Shown one piece after another: positions 45,339 through 55,384 of a DNA stretch of 64,000 nucleotides (positions are counted from its first letter, which is position 1; each line of letters starts with the position of its first letter). The notes under the pieces are model-generated. The model was not told where the DNA came from and did no database searches. It was given only the letters and a program-made list of their open reading frames with translations. The DNA is from Dehalococcoidia bacterium (GTDB lineage: Bacteria > Chloroflexota > Dehalococcoidia > SpSt-223): positions 62,001 through 126,000 of the forward strand of contig JANWZD010000009.1 of NCBI GenBank assembly GCA_025054935.1. The letters run 5' to 3'. The translations under genes were made by a program, and so were the position numbers.

Positions 45339-46438
45339 AGCGGCGCGCTCGCCGTCGGGAAGTCGGTCAGCACTTCGACGCCGCGGCTGGTGAAGGCGAT
45401 CGAGTCCTCGATGAGCAGCGCGCCGCCCAGACCAGGCGCGAGGGTGAACGCCATGTTCGGGCGCACCGCGTCGATCGAGCCGGGCGCGATCGTCGGACGG
45501 GCGAGGGGACTGTCGGCGTGGAAGCCGACGCCGTGGCCGGTCCACGGGACATAGGGGGACTCGGCGCGCTCCGCGACGGCGCGGGCGGCGGCGTCGATCT
45601 CGCTGCCGAGCGCGCCGTTCTGGATGGCAGCGATGGCCGCGGCGCGGGCCTCGAGGATCAGGTCGAGCTGGCGGGCAAGCGTCGTCGACGGCGGACGCGG
45701 GCAGAACACCCGCGTTGCCGCGGCCCACAGGCCATTCACGGCCACTCGGATGCGTACGATCGCTGCCTCCTCCGGGCCTCGGCTGACGTCGCAGAAGGGA
45801 AGGACCTCCTCGTCGGCGGTCGCTGAGGCGGCCATCGCGCCGAGCGCCGCCCCCGCGATCACGCCGGGCGGCACCCCCGGCGCCGTCATCTCGCGCGCTG
45901 CAGCGAGACCGGCAGCGGCGACCTCCCCGGCGCGGCGCAGCCGGCTCATCTCGCGAGCGGTTTTCCAGAGCGCGCCTGCTTCTGTCAGGTCGGAGCAGTC
46001 GTACCAGGTCGCGCCGTGGCCGGCGACCTTCAGCACGTCGCCCGAGCCGCCGTCGGGCAGCCCGAGGTCGGGGCCGTAGGCAGCGAACGGCAGCGGCCCG
46101 TGCTCATAGCCCAGTTTGCTGAAGCGATCGTAGCCGCCCAGCAGTTCGCGCAAGTGCGGCAGCGCGCCTTCGCTCGCCGGCTGGAGGATGCCGTCAACGA
46201 AGCGGCTGAACGTGCGGAGGTGATCCGCCCAGCCTCGTGATGCGCGCTCCGCTTCGTCCTCCGGGACGATGAGCGTCACCTCGCCCGACTGCTTGAAGAA
46301 GCAGAAGGAATCGCCGCGCCGAGGCAGATAGCCGGAGAAGAGCAGCACATTCGCCGGCGCGCGGACGACGACCCCGTCGTAGCCTTGTGCGGCAAGCAGC
46401 TGCCGCATCAATCCGACGCGCTGACTATCTCGATCCAT
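45335..46438 (-). CDS. M24 (pita-bread) family protein lacking metal ligands
   Basis: A 367-residue creatinase/Xaa-Pro-peptidase-like protein. An N-terminal creatinase domain (LFSGYLPRRGDSFCFFKQSG) is followed by a pita-bread domain with REMSRLRRAGEVAAAGLAAA, VPWTGHGVGFHADSP and LLIEDSIAFTSRGVEVLTD. The metal-binding Asp pair is missing where it should be (IRIRVAVNGLWAAATRVF), and the usual E in FTIEPG is Ala (FTLAPG). It is probably a non-peptidase member, as creatinase is, or inactive. The ATG at 46438 follows GAGGAAA. An earlier ATG at 46456 is possible. Confidence 0.8.
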   Translation of the reverse strand: MDRDSQRVGLMRQLLAAQGYDGVVVRAPANVLLFSGYLPRRGDSFCFFKQSGEVTLIVPEDEAERASRGWADHLRTFSRFVDGILQPASEGALPHLRELLGGYDRFSKLGYEHGPLPFAAYGPDLGLPDGGSGDVLKVAGHGATWYDCSDLTEAGALWKTAREMSRLRRAGEVAAAGLAAAREMTAPGVPPGVIAGAALGAMAASATADEEVLPFCDVSRGPEEAAIVRIRVAVNGLWAAATRVFCPRPPSTTLARQLDLILEARAAAIAAIQNGALGSEIDAAARAVAERAESPYVPWTGHGVGFHADSPLARPTIAPGSIDAVRPNMAFTLAPGLGGALLIEDSIAFTSRGVEVLTDFPTASAPL

Positions 46439-46591
46439 TGCTTTCCTCGCCCCCACGAGGGCCTTGCCTAGGAGGGCGCCTCAGGCTCGCGCGGACACCG
46501 GCCCGCTTCGGCTGCCGCGCCGAAGCTCCCGCTTGTCTCGCTGGGCCGGGAACAGCGGCCAGCGGCTCCCGCGCGGTCGCGACGGGCATAG

Positions 46592-47791
46592 TCATCCGCT
46601 CTTCCCTTCCAGCCGCGCCAGAAAGCGGCCGATCCGGCGCAGAGCCTCTTCGATCTCGCCGAGCGAGGTGGCGTAGCAGCAGCGGATGTGGCCCTCGCCC
46701 TGCTCGCCGAAGGCGGAGCCGGGGACGACCGCGACGCGCTCTTCGTTCAGCAGCCGTTCGGCGAACGCTTCGCTTGAGAGACCGGTTCGGGCGATCGAGG
46801 GGAAAACATAAAACGCGCCGCGCGGCTCGGAACAGTCGAGGCCGAGGCGGCGAAAGCCGTCGAGCATCACCCGCCGCCGCCGGTCATATTCCTCTACCAT
46901 CGCTTGGACATCGCGCTCGCCGTAGCGCAGCGCCTCAATTGCGGCGATCTGCGCGATCACTGGCGCGCACAGCATGGTGTATTGGTGGATCTTCATCATC
47001 GCTTCGATCAAGTCGGGCCGAGCGCAGGCGTAGCCGATACGCCAGCCGGTCATCGCGTATGACTTGGAAAAGCCGCCGAGCAGGATTGTCCGGTCACGCG
47101 CGCCGGGCAGGCTGCTGAAGCAGGTGTGTTCGACCCCGTAGACGAGCCGGTCGTAGATCTCGTCGGCGACGACGATCAGGTCGTGGCGCTCGGCGACGCG
47201 GGCGATCGCGGCGAGCTCGTCGCGGGAGAGCACCGCTCCAGTCGGGTTGCTCGGATAGCCGAGCAGGATTGCCTTCGTCCGCGGCGTGACCCGCTCCTCG
47301 ATCTCCTCGGCGCGCACCTTGAAGCCGTTGGCGAAGGTGGTCGGCACCGGCACAACCGTTCCGCCGGCGAGCATGATGCACGGCCGGTAGGAGACATAGC
47401 CCGGGTCGGGGCAGAGCACTTCGTCGCCGGGGTCGAGGATCGCCCGCATCGCAAGGTCGAGACCTTCGCTCACGCCGACCGTGACGAGGATCTCGCGGGT
47501 CGGGTCGTAGCGCACCTGGTACAGCCGTTCGAGATGACGGGCGATCTCGACGCGCAGCTCAATTAGGCCGTAGTTCGAGGTATACGACGTTTCGCCGCGC
47601 TCGAGGCCGTACATCGCGGCTTCGCGGATGTGCCACGGCGTGACGAAGTCCGGCTCGCCGACGCCGAGCGAGATGACGTTGTCGAGCGAGGCGAGCAGGT
47701 CAAAGAACTTGCGAATGCCCGAGGGCGGAATGCTGCTGACCAGCTTGGCGACCTGGTTTCGGTTGGCGATGCTCTCTAGGCGAGTCGCCAT
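46592..47791 (-). CDS. PLP-dependent aminotransferase, class I/II
   Basis: A 399-residue fold-type I aminotransferase. Visible: VISLGVGEPDFVTPWHIREA, SYTSNYGLIELR, YPSNPTGAVLSRDEL, VVADEIYDRLVY, the PLP lysine in LLGGFSKSYAMTGWRIGYA, and PRGAFYVFPSI. It resembles aspartate/aromatic aminotransferases of the AlaT/PatA group. The substrate is not certain. It is the third gene of an operon behind an Lrp-type regulator and a metallo-beta-lactamase gene, which it overlaps by 16 bp. Confidence 0.92.
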   Translation of the reverse strand: MATRLESIANRNQVAKLVSSIPPSGIRKFFDLLASLDNVISLGVGEPDFVTPWHIREAAMYGLERGETSYTSNYGLIELRVEIARHLERLYQVRYDPTREILVTVGVSEGLDLAMRAILDPGDEVLCPDPGYVSYRPCIMLAGGTVVPVPTTFANGFKVRAEEIEERVTPRTKAILLGYPSNPTGAVLSRDELAAIARVAERHDLIVVADEIYDRLVYGVEHTCFSSLPGARDRTILLGGFSKSYAMTGWRIGYACARPDLIEAMMKIHQYTMLCAPVIAQIAAIEALRYGERDVQAMVEEYDRRRRVMLDGFRRLGLDCSEPRGAFYVFPSIARTGLSSEAFAERLLNEERVAVVPGSAFGEQGEGHIRCCYATSLGEIEEALRRIGRFLARLEGKSG

Positions 47792-48675
47792 CGGCGGTCC
47801 TCCCCCTCGCCGTCCGCGACGACGCGGCCCTCACGGGCGAGTTTGGTCAAGATTGACGTTACCTGACGGCAGGCCAGCTCGACCAGCTTCTCCTCGAGCG
47901 CCGGATAGACCCGCGCCACGATCGCGGCCGGCTGGTCGTCTCCCGCGCCGAGCGCGGCCAGCACCTGCTCCTCGCGCGCGCGCCGGTGGGCGATCACCCC
48001 GGCCACAGCCGCCCTGGGGTCGCGGACGAGCGGACCGTGCGCCGGCACGATCAGCGTCATTGGAAAGTCGAGCAGCCGGGTGAGCGAGCGCAGCAGGTCG
48101 GCCATGTCGCCGTGCGGCGGGCTGACGGAGGTTGTCGCGTTGCCGAGGACGAGGTCGCCGGTCAGCATCAGCCCGCTCTCCGGCAGGAAAAAGCAGCAAT
48201 GGCCCGGAGAATGGCCGGGCGTGTGGACGACGCGGATGGCAACGCCGCCGGCGGTGAGCACGGCGCCGTCCTCGATCGTTCCGTCGACGACCGTGCCCGG
48301 GAGCGCCGGCTGGCCGTCCTCCCCGTCAACGGCAGTCGCCTCAGCGACAAGCGGCGCCTCGCGCGGGTGACAGAGGATCGGCGCGCCGGTCGCGGCGCGC
48401 AGCCGGGCCGCGCCGCCGCTGTGGTCGCGGTGGTGATGCGTGAGCAGGATCGCTTTCACGGTCGGGTTGCCCATTCCCGCGAGATAGCCAGCGATGAAGC
48501 TGGCGGGCGCGTCGTGGTCATAGGCGCTGTCGATGACGATCGCTTCCTTAGGGCTGCCGACAATGACGACATGGGCGCCGAGGCTAGTCTCCCAGGCGGC
48601 ATCGGCGATCTGGAGCCAGTGGACGCCCGGCGCGATCTGCTCGCCGCGCAGCTGCGGCCAGCGCCGACCGCTCAC
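47776..48675 (-). CDS. Metallo-beta-lactamase fold hydrolase, LACTB2-like
   Basis: A 299-residue protein with the full metal site: ILLTHHHRDHSGGAARL near residue 77, VVHTPGHSPGHCCFFLP, LTGDLVLGNATT and LIVPAHGPLVRDP. The C-terminal ~70 residues form a winged helix (AIVARVYPALEEKLVELACR), as in LACTB2-like endoribonucleases and related hydrolases. Whether the substrate is RNA or a thioester cannot be told. Overlaps the Lrp-type gene by ATGA. Confidence 0.88.
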   Translation of the reverse strand: MSGRRWPQLRGEQIAPGVHWLQIADAAWETSLGAHVVIVGSPKEAIVIDSAYDHDAPASFIAGYLAGMGNPTVKAILLTHHHRDHSGGAARLRAATGAPILCHPREAPLVAEATAVDGEDGQPALPGTVVDGTIEDGAVLTAGGVAIRVVHTPGHSPGHCCFFLPESGLMLTGDLVLGNATTSVSPPHGDMADLLRSLTRLLDFPMTLIVPAHGPLVRDPRAAVAGVIAHRRAREEQVLAALGAGDDQPAAIVARVYPALEEKLVELACRQVTSILTKLAREGRVVADGEGEDRRWRLA

Positions 48676-49154
48676 GGGGTGACCGCGAGCCGATGGGCGG
48701 TCGGCTCGTCGCCGTCGAGGATCGCGCCATCCTCTTTGTAGCGTTTCATGATGAAGTAGGTTGCGGTTCCCTGAACGGCGTCGATCGTTGCCAGCCGCTC
48801 CGAGACGAAGAGGCTGACCTCGCGCATCGACTTGGCGACGACCATGACAGCGAGGTCGAAGGTGCCGGAGACGAGCCAGACCGAGCGCACCTCGGGATAG
48901 CGGTAGATTCGGCGGGCGACGGCGTCGAAGCCGGTTTCGCGCTGGGGGGCGCAGCGCACCTCGATCAGGGCGGCGACTTCGTCCTCGCCGGCGCGCTCCC
49001 AGTTGATGACGGTGCGGTAGCCGAGGATGATGCGGTCGGCCTCGGCGCGGGCGATGGCAGCGGCCACCTCCTCTTCGGTCTGGCCGGTCATCACCGCGAT
49101 CTCAGCCGGTGTCAGGCGCGGATTGCGTTCGATCGCTTTCAAGATCGCTTTCAT
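48672..49154 (-). CDS. Lrp/AsnC-family regulator
   Basis: A 160-residue protein with an N-terminal winged helix-turn-helix (ERNPRLTPAEIAVMTGQTEE, then ILGYRTVINW) and a C-terminal RAM domain (YPEVRSVWLVSGTFDLAVMV) that usually binds amino acids. As the first gene of an operon with an aminotransferase it may regulate that operon by an amino acid. GGAG precedes the ATG and a -10-like AATACT lies at 49181-49186. Confidence 0.92.
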   Translation of the reverse strand: MKAILKAIERNPRLTPAEIAVMTGQTEEEVAAAIARAEADRIILGYRTVINWERAGEDEVAALIEVRCAPQRETGFDAVARRIYRYPEVRSVWLVSGTFDLAVMVVAKSMREVSLFVSERLATIDAVQGTATYFIMKRYKEDGAILDGDEPTAHRLAVTP

Positions 49155-49211
49155 GCGGCTCCAAGCAGCGGCGTGGAGACAGTATTCCCGCCTCCGCGCT
49201 AGTGGATCGAA

Positions 49212-50675
<1,464 letters not shown>

Positions 50676-50714
50676 GCTCGCGCTCCCGTGCCGGCCTCGG
50701 TCGAGGCGGGCGGA

Positions 50715-51104
50715 CTAGTCTTTGCTCAAGAGATACTGAATCGTCGGCCAATTGCGGTCGAGCACCTTGCGAAACCGCTTGGCGAGGAGGTCTTGGAACT
50801 GGCGCGGGGTCTGGCCGAAATACTCGGCGAGGCGCGGCCAGTTCGGGCGGATGATGATCGAATCGCCGGCGATATCGGCGGAGGCGAGATTGGGGGCGAG
50901 GCCGGGGTCGAGGAGGTAGCGGAGCAGCCGGCGGCGGTCTTTGTCGGTCGGGCGGACGACGAACTCGCGGTCGCGGGTGGTGAGGCCGCGCTTGACGAGC
51001 AGAGCGAGGAGGATGCCGCCCTCGATCATGACGTCCTCGGCGCTGCTGCGGGCGTGGGCGTCGAGATAGCGCTGGATCTCGCGGAACAGTCCTTCGCTGC
51101 TCAT
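50715..51104 (-). CDS. Uncharacterised 129-residue protein between gatC and gatA
   Basis: A protein of mixed helix and strand with no family that I recognise. It begins MSSEGLFREIQRYLDAHARS, has a central RDREFVVRPTDKDRRRLLRY and ends with QFQDLLAKRFRKVLDRNWPT. The pattern of conserved-looking Arg/Asp residues and a compact length suggest a real, folded cytoplasmic protein. The ATG overlaps the stop of the 52-residue gene upstream (ATGA), and gatA begins 39 bp downstream. Co-expression with the amidotransferase is very likely. A function in tRNA amidation is only an inference. Confidence 0.7.
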   Translation of the reverse strand: MSSEGLFREIQRYLDAHARSSAEDVMIEGGILLALLVKRGLTTRDREFVVRPTDKDRRRLLRYLLDPGLAPNLASADIAGDSIIIRPNWPRLAEYFGQTPRQFQDLLAKRFRKVLDRNWPTIQYLLSKD

Positions 51105-51259
51105 CGGCCGGCTGGTTTCTGGAGCGCTGCTTGAAGCAGCCGCACCAGCTCCTCTTGGTCGGAGCGCGGCAGGTCGGTCACCCGGCGGACGCCGGCGGCC
51201 TCCATCCGCTCTTGGATGAGGCGGATGATCTCCTCGATCTGGTCGCGCCGCCCGTTCAT
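51101..51259 (-). CDS. 52-residue helical protein coupled to gatC
   Basis: A very small gene with ATGA overlaps on both sides: its ATG lies in the gatC stop and its TGA in the start of the 129-residue gene. The product begins MNGRRDQIEEIIRLIQERME and continues with a second amphipathic helix (SDQEELVRLLQAALQK) after a short VRRVTDLPR link. It looks like a helical hairpin, perhaps a subunit or chaperone for its neighbour. I recognise no family. Double coupling is the main evidence that it is real. Confidence 0.65.
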   Translation of the reverse strand: MNGRRDQIEEIIRLIQERMEAAGVRRVTDLPRSDQEELVRLLQAALQKPAGR

Positions 51260-51546
51260 TCCTCGAGCACGGCCCGAACGCGGAAGTAGTCGCCCTCGCG
51301 CAGCGGCGCGTTCTGCAGCACCTCCTCGACCGGGAAAGACGGCCGCGGCTCGTCCTCGCGGAAGACGTTCGTGGCCGCGAACACTTGGAAGGTCGGCGGC
51401 ACGTCATCGGTGTCGAGGCGGCGCAGCATTTCGAAATGCTCGAGGATGAGGCTGAGCTGGCGCTGCATCCGTTCGACCTCCTCATCGCTGAGGCCGAGGC
51501 GCGCCAGCCGCGCCACATGGAGGACGTCGTCGCGCGTCAGGCTCAT
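51256..51546 (-). CDS. gatC: Aspartyl/glutamyl-tRNA amidotransferase subunit C
   Basis: A 96-residue protein that wraps around GatA and GatB. Signatures: MSLTRDDVLHVARLARLGLS, EEVERMQRQLSLILEHFEML, and the later PSFPVEEVLQNAP, where the usual LR-x-D-x-x residues follow. The start at 51546 is favoured because a TATACT -10 box lies just upstream; the earlier in-frame codons to 51597 would lie upstream of the transcription start. First gene of the gat operon. Confidence 0.93.
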   Translation of the reverse strand: MSLTRDDVLHVARLARLGLSDEEVERMQRQLSLILEHFEMLRRLDTDDVPPTFQVFAATNVFREDEPRPSFPVEEVLQNAPLREGDYFRVRAVLEE

Positions 51547-51552
51547 GCCAGA

Positions 51553-51558
51553 AGTATA
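51553..51558 (-). promoter_or_regulatory. -10 element of the gat operon (leaderless)
   Basis: On the minus strand TATACT ends six bases before the gatC ATG, so the mRNA would begin at or within a base or two of the start codon. There is no ribosome site in between. No -35 is convincing. Confidence 0.4.
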
Positions 51559-51671
51559 CCCCGCTCTCGGCTGGAGGGAGGGCGGCTTGCTGCTCACGGG
51601 GGAAGGAGCGCCTTAAGGTCTCCCGTGGCAGGCTTCTAAGATGCTTGGTTCGCTGCTAGGTGTTGACCTTC

Positions 51672-51718
51672 ATGTCTAACTTATGACATTCTTGGAATAA
51701 CTTCTCGAATAACTTCTC
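51672..51718 (+). repeat. Inverted repeat and perfect 12-bp tandem repeat upstream of the Hsp70 gene
   Basis: ATGTC/GACAT (51672-51676 and 51685-51689) form a short inverted repeat around TAACTTAT. Directly after, GAATAACTTCTC occurs twice in tandem without mismatch (51695-51706 and 51707-51718), ending 12 bp before the ATG. A TTGACC hexamer lies at 51663. The layout resembles a regulated promoter or leader. No usual ribosome site precedes the ATG. Confidence 0.6.
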
Positions 51719-51730
51719 TTGGTTCAATAA

Positions 51731-54142
51731 ATGGACAAGACCGCCATCCCGATGAAGTTCATACAACCGACGAGCATTCCTGAGAACATTCGTTCGCCTA
51801 TTCGTGTCGTTGGTATTGACTTAGGAACGACGAACTCGACGGTTGCGGAAATCATCTGGAGACCCGGCCAAGCCGAGCCGCCTATTGCGCGCTGCCTCGA
51901 AGTCGAGCAGCCGACCGATACTGGTCCCTACACTCACGTGCTTGTCCCCTCAGTAGTGGCAATCCGCGGGTCGCAGACATGGGTTGGAGAAGGTGCGAAA
52001 AGACTGCGAGCAGATCCGAAACTTCGTAGGAATAAAGATATCTTCTATGAAACTAAGAATGATATCGGTTCGCGACGTACCTATCATCTGGCGCCCGAAG
52101 GTTTCCAAAGCGCTGCACAAATTGGAGCGAAGATCCTCGCTTTTCTAAAGACCGAAGTCGAGGCAGCGGATGCGCTGCCAATAGCTCGAACGGTGATAAC
52201 GGTACCAGCATCGTTCCAGCTATCCCAACGAAATGACACATTGCTTGCTGCTAAACTTGCAGGATTAACCTTGCAACCGGGGGATCTTCTGGACGAGCCA
52301 GTAGCTGCCTTTCTCGACTATTTGATGTCGAACCACGATTCTTTGTTGCCAGAATTGGACCAGCCTAAAAACCTCTTAGTATTTGATTTTGGTGGAGGAA
52401 CATGTGATGTTGCGATTTTTCGAGTCAGATTCTTTGAAGGTCACCTTGAAGTTGCTCCTATTTCCGTTTCTCGCTACCATCGCTTAGGAGGAGGGGATAT
52501 CGACTCCGTTATTGTCCATGAAGAGCTGATACCGCAGCTTTTGGAGCAAAATAATATCGATCCGAAAAAGATCGAATTTGACGAAAGAAAGCGACATCTT
52601 GAACCTGCCTTGCTAAGTATTGCAGAGGCCTTAAAAATAGGTCTTTGTACCGAATTATTGCGCCTAGAACAATTTAATCGCCATCCGAGTTCTGATAAGG
52701 ACTTAATAGTTAAGACCCTTTCTGGAGCGTGGCCTTGTCCGTGTCCCGGCTATCCCTCGCTAAAAATTCATTCGCCGCAATTGTCCGCTAAGCGATTCGC
52801 CGAGCTACTAAAGCCGTTTCTCGACAGAGATCTTCTCTATACTCGCGAAACAGAGTATTACTTGACGTGTTCGATCTTTGCGCCGTTGCAAGATGCTCTT
52901 GATAGGGCTGAGATTAATCGTGAACAAATCTCGCTCTGTCTAATGGTGGGTGGGAGTAGTCTGATTCCTCAAGTTGTAGAGTCGATCAAAATGTTTTTGC
53001 CTAGGGCGAGAATCCTCACTTATGCCGATCAATTGTCTGCTCAAGTGGCAGTTGCGCGTGGAGCTGCATATCATGCGCTATCTGTTGCTCTCTTTGGGCG
53101 TGGTCTTGTGCTTCCAGTTGCATCTGACACCGTTTCGATTCGAGTTGCATCTGGCTTGCTCGAACTAGTACCTAGAGGTGCTTTATTGCCGTTTCCGGGC
53201 CCAAACCAGTTCTCCGAACGACTGGAACTTGTTGTGCCAGCTTCTTCGGTTATTGACTCGGTTCCGCTTCGCGTTGAGCTAGTTTCTGGCGAGGATCAGC
53301 GTCCGCTATTTACTGCGATATGGGACATAAGTGGTCCAGTTAATCGAGGTGATCCTTTGAGTCTCAAATTTCAAATGGATACGAATCAGTGTTTGAGACT
53401 TGAGCTTTCTCTGCGAGACCAGCCGAATAAGTCACCTTTTCTCTGTCAAATCGAAAATCCGTTGACTTTAGTTGCAGATCGGAATGAAATTCGCGAACGG
53501 ATAGAAGAGCGCGAAGAACTGCTTCGTGTAGGGAAAGTACCCCGCAATGAAATTCCAGATAATCTAGTTGATTTGTCTGAAGATTATTTTGAACTTGGTC
53601 ATATCGATAAATCTATCGATTATCTCAAGCAGGCTCTCAGGATTAAGGGGCGCCCGGACGCAGCGATTCTGAATCTCTTGGGAATACGCTACGGGTATAA
53701 GCGGGATTGGGAGCAAGAGGAGAGAATGTATCGGGAAGCTTCTCAGGCGTCGCCATCCTGGGCTACGCCCTTGTTCAACTTGGCTCTCTCGCAGTTCCAT
53801 CGCGCTAACATCGATGCTGCTGAAAAAACTATTTGCGAAGCACTTACGATAGAACAGGATCCTCCTTATTTGGTTCTGTATGCGCTAATCTTGAGAAAGC
53901 AAGGTAAAATTGATGAAGCCGAGAGTATAATTAAAGAGGCCATTGTTCAGTTTGGCCCGATTCGTGCTCTAAGTGACTGGGAACTAGACTGGCTCCTGAC
54001 AGCGGCGAAGACAGTATCTAACCAAGCGCTTCTTGATTCAATATCTGAAGAAAAGCGGAGAAGAAGGCGAGTTGGAGATCTCCAAGGCGCAGAACAAGGC
54101 GGTCTTCTTCCTGAGATTGCGCCAAAACTTCAAAGATTATGA
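51731..54142 (+). CDS. Hsp70-family ATPase with C-terminal TPR repeats
   Basis: An 803-residue protein in AT-rich DNA unlike its neighbours. Residues ~25-430 are an Hsp70/actin-type ATPase: GIDLGTTNSTVAE (phosphate 1), VPASFQLSQRNDT, FDFGGGTCDVAIF (~218, phosphate 2), RLGGGDIDSVI and MVGGSSLIPQV (~405, adenosine loop). Residues ~450-600 look like a beta-rich stretch in the place of the substrate domain. Residues ~610-760 are about four TPR units (ALRIKGRPDAAILNLLG, YREASQASPSWATPLFNLAL). It lacks a DnaK-type helical lid. It is likely to be a specialised chaperone or scaffold. The ATG at 51731 is used; 51752 is an alternative. Overlaps the helicase gene by ATGA. Confidence 0.88.
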   Translation: MDKTAIPMKFIQPTSIPENIRSPIRVVGIDLGTTNSTVAEIIWRPGQAEPPIARCLEVEQPTDTGPYTHVLVPSVVAIRGSQTWVGEGAKRLRADPKLRRNKDIFYETKNDIGSRRTYHLAPEGFQSAAQIGAKILAFLKTEVEAADALPIARTVITVPASFQLSQRNDTLLAAKLAGLTLQPGDLLDEPVAAFLDYLMSNHDSLLPELDQPKNLLVFDFGGGTCDVAIFRVRFFEGHLEVAPISVSRYHRLGGGDIDSVIVHEELIPQLLEQNNIDPKKIEFDERKRHLEPALLSIAEALKIGLCTELLRLEQFNRHPSSDKDLIVKTLSGAWPCPCPGYPSLKIHSPQLSAKRFAELLKPFLDRDLLYTRETEYYLTCSIFAPLQDALDRAEINREQISLCLMVGGSSLIPQVVESIKMFLPRARILTYADQLSAQVAVARGAAYHALSVALFGRGLVLPVASDTVSIRVASGLLELVPRGALLPFPGPNQFSERLELVVPASSVIDSVPLRVELVSGEDQRPLFTAIWDISGPVNRGDPLSLKFQMDTNQCLRLELSLRDQPNKSPFLCQIENPLTLVADRNEIRERIEEREELLRVGKVPRNEIPDNLVDLSEDYFELGHIDKSIDYLKQALRIKGRPDAAILNLLGIRYGYKRDWEQEERMYREASQASPSWATPLFNLALSQFHRANIDAAEKTICEALTIEQDPPYLVLYALILRKQGKIDEAESIIKEAIVQFGPIRALSDWELDWLLTAAKTVSNQALLDSISEEKRRRRRVGDLQGAEQGGLLPEIAPKLQRL

Positions 54143-55350
54143 CTATTTGGTTACTGTCTCGTCGTGAACTCACTCCAGAGCAAATACGTGCCATCGAGCT
54201 GCCACATGACCGGCACCAGGTCATTTTTGGGGCTCCCGGTTCTGGGAAGACTCAAATTTTGCTTCATCGTGCCGCAGAGCTGAAGAAAAGGATCGGCTCT
54301 TCGCCTGATCGGTTTCTCATTCTAGTTTATACCAATGTCTTGAAGTCTTATATCCGTTCGGCGCTTGATCTGCTCGGTCTGCCGGAAAACGCAGTAACTA
54401 CGTTCGACGATTGGTGTAAGACGTTTTACGAGCAATATATTAGCCGACGAGTACCTTGGAATACCTCTGCCGGTCGACCTGACTTTGATGCCATCCGTCG
54501 CTCTGTCTCGCAGGCGATTAGTTCAAATTTCGTCCCTCTTCCCCTGTATGACTTCATATTGGTAGACGAAGGTCAAGATCTTGACCCGTTGTGTTTTGAT
54601 ATAATACGACGGATCGCGCGTCATGTGACAGTATGTCTTGACCAGAAGCAGCAGATTTATGAACATGGTAGCACAGAAGCCGAAATTCTCTCTATACTTG
54701 GCTTGCGTCGGAAAAATGTCTCTCTTCTCGATGCTTATCGTTGTTCGCCATATGTTGCGCGTTTAGCTGCTCAATTTCTTAGCGATCCAAGCGAGCGTCA
54801 ATATTACCTCCGGCAGCTTCGCACGGAACAAATTGGTCGTGAGCCTCCACTTCTTTATGTTGCGGCAAGTTTCCAAACCGAAAAGCAACGTCTTATAGAA
54901 GTAATGCGTCAGCGGCTGCTTGCTAATCAGCAAATAGGGGTACTATTCCACCTAAAAAGACAGGTTTTTGGATTTGCGCAGGCTTTGCAGTCGAATGGCA
55001 TCGATGTTGAAGTTGCTCCTAATCTTGACTTTGCTTCAAATAAACCAAAGATCACAACCATCCATAGTGCTAAGGGCCTTACTTTCGACTCGGTTTTCCT
55101 TCCTCGCTTAGTTGTTGCCTCTTTTCCTCGGGCAACGGTTGAGAGAATTCGCAACTTGCTTTTTGTCGCGGTGACTCGGGCAAGGAGCTGGGTTTATCTT
55201 AGTACCACTCGGAATGACATGCTCCCGATCCTCGAGTTTCTGAAGACGTTGGTTGCAGAGGGGGCAATCGTAGTGCAGGAGGGAGAAGAGTCGTATCAGA
55301 GCGAACCGCCTCTAGTTTCGACCCCGTCGAGCGACCTAGACTTTCTCTAG
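54139..55350 (+). CDS. Short superfamily-1 (UvrD/Rep-like) helicase-type ATPase
   Basis: A 403-residue ATPase with SF1 motifs: Q-motif-like LTPEQIRAIELP, Walker A GAPGSGKTQILLH (~31-38), LVYTNVLKSYIR, motif II ILVDEGQDLDP (~141-149), motif III LDQKQQIYE, motif IV DAYRCSPYVARLA, motif V TIHSAKGLTFDSVFL (~305) and motif VI LLFVAVTRARSWVYL (~342). It is much shorter than UvrD (~700 residues), without room for full 1B/2B domains or a nuclease, so it may be a minimal translocase or a regulatory NTPase. Composition and codon use match the Hsp70-TPR gene, which it overlaps by ATGA, so the two form one unit. Confidence 0.85.
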   Translation: MTIWLLSRRELTPEQIRAIELPHDRHQVIFGAPGSGKTQILLHRAAELKKRIGSSPDRFLILVYTNVLKSYIRSALDLLGLPENAVTTFDDWCKTFYEQYISRRVPWNTSAGRPDFDAIRRSVSQAISSNFVPLPLYDFILVDEGQDLDPLCFDIIRRIARHVTVCLDQKQQIYEHGSTEAEILSILGLRRKNVSLLDAYRCSPYVARLAAQFLSDPSERQYYLRQLRTEQIGREPPLLYVAASFQTEKQRLIEVMRQRLLANQQIGVLFHLKRQVFGFAQALQSNGIDVEVAPNLDFASNKPKITTIHSAKGLTFDSVFLPRLVVASFPRATVERIRNLLFVAVTRARSWVYLSTTRNDMLPILEFLKTLVAEGAIVVQEGEESYQSEPPLVSTPSSDLDFL

Positions 55351-55363
55351 ACAAGAATGTATC

Positions 55364-55384
55364 TCGATATCCCTTATCGATTTG
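55364..55384 (+). terminator. Weak hairpin after the helicase gene
   Basis: TCGATA and TATCGA form a six-pair stem with a five-base loop, 13 bp after the helicase stop and followed by only TTTGG. It may end transcription of the island weakly. The rest of the gap to 55450 shows nothing else of note. Confidence 0.3.

Noticed and set aside
51731-55350. Assignment of the AT-rich pair to a named anti-phage system
   Set aside because: I cannot match the Hsp70-TPR plus short SF1 helicase pair to a named system from memory, and no other defence gene (restriction, CRISPR, retron, toxin) lies in the window, so I leave the function open.
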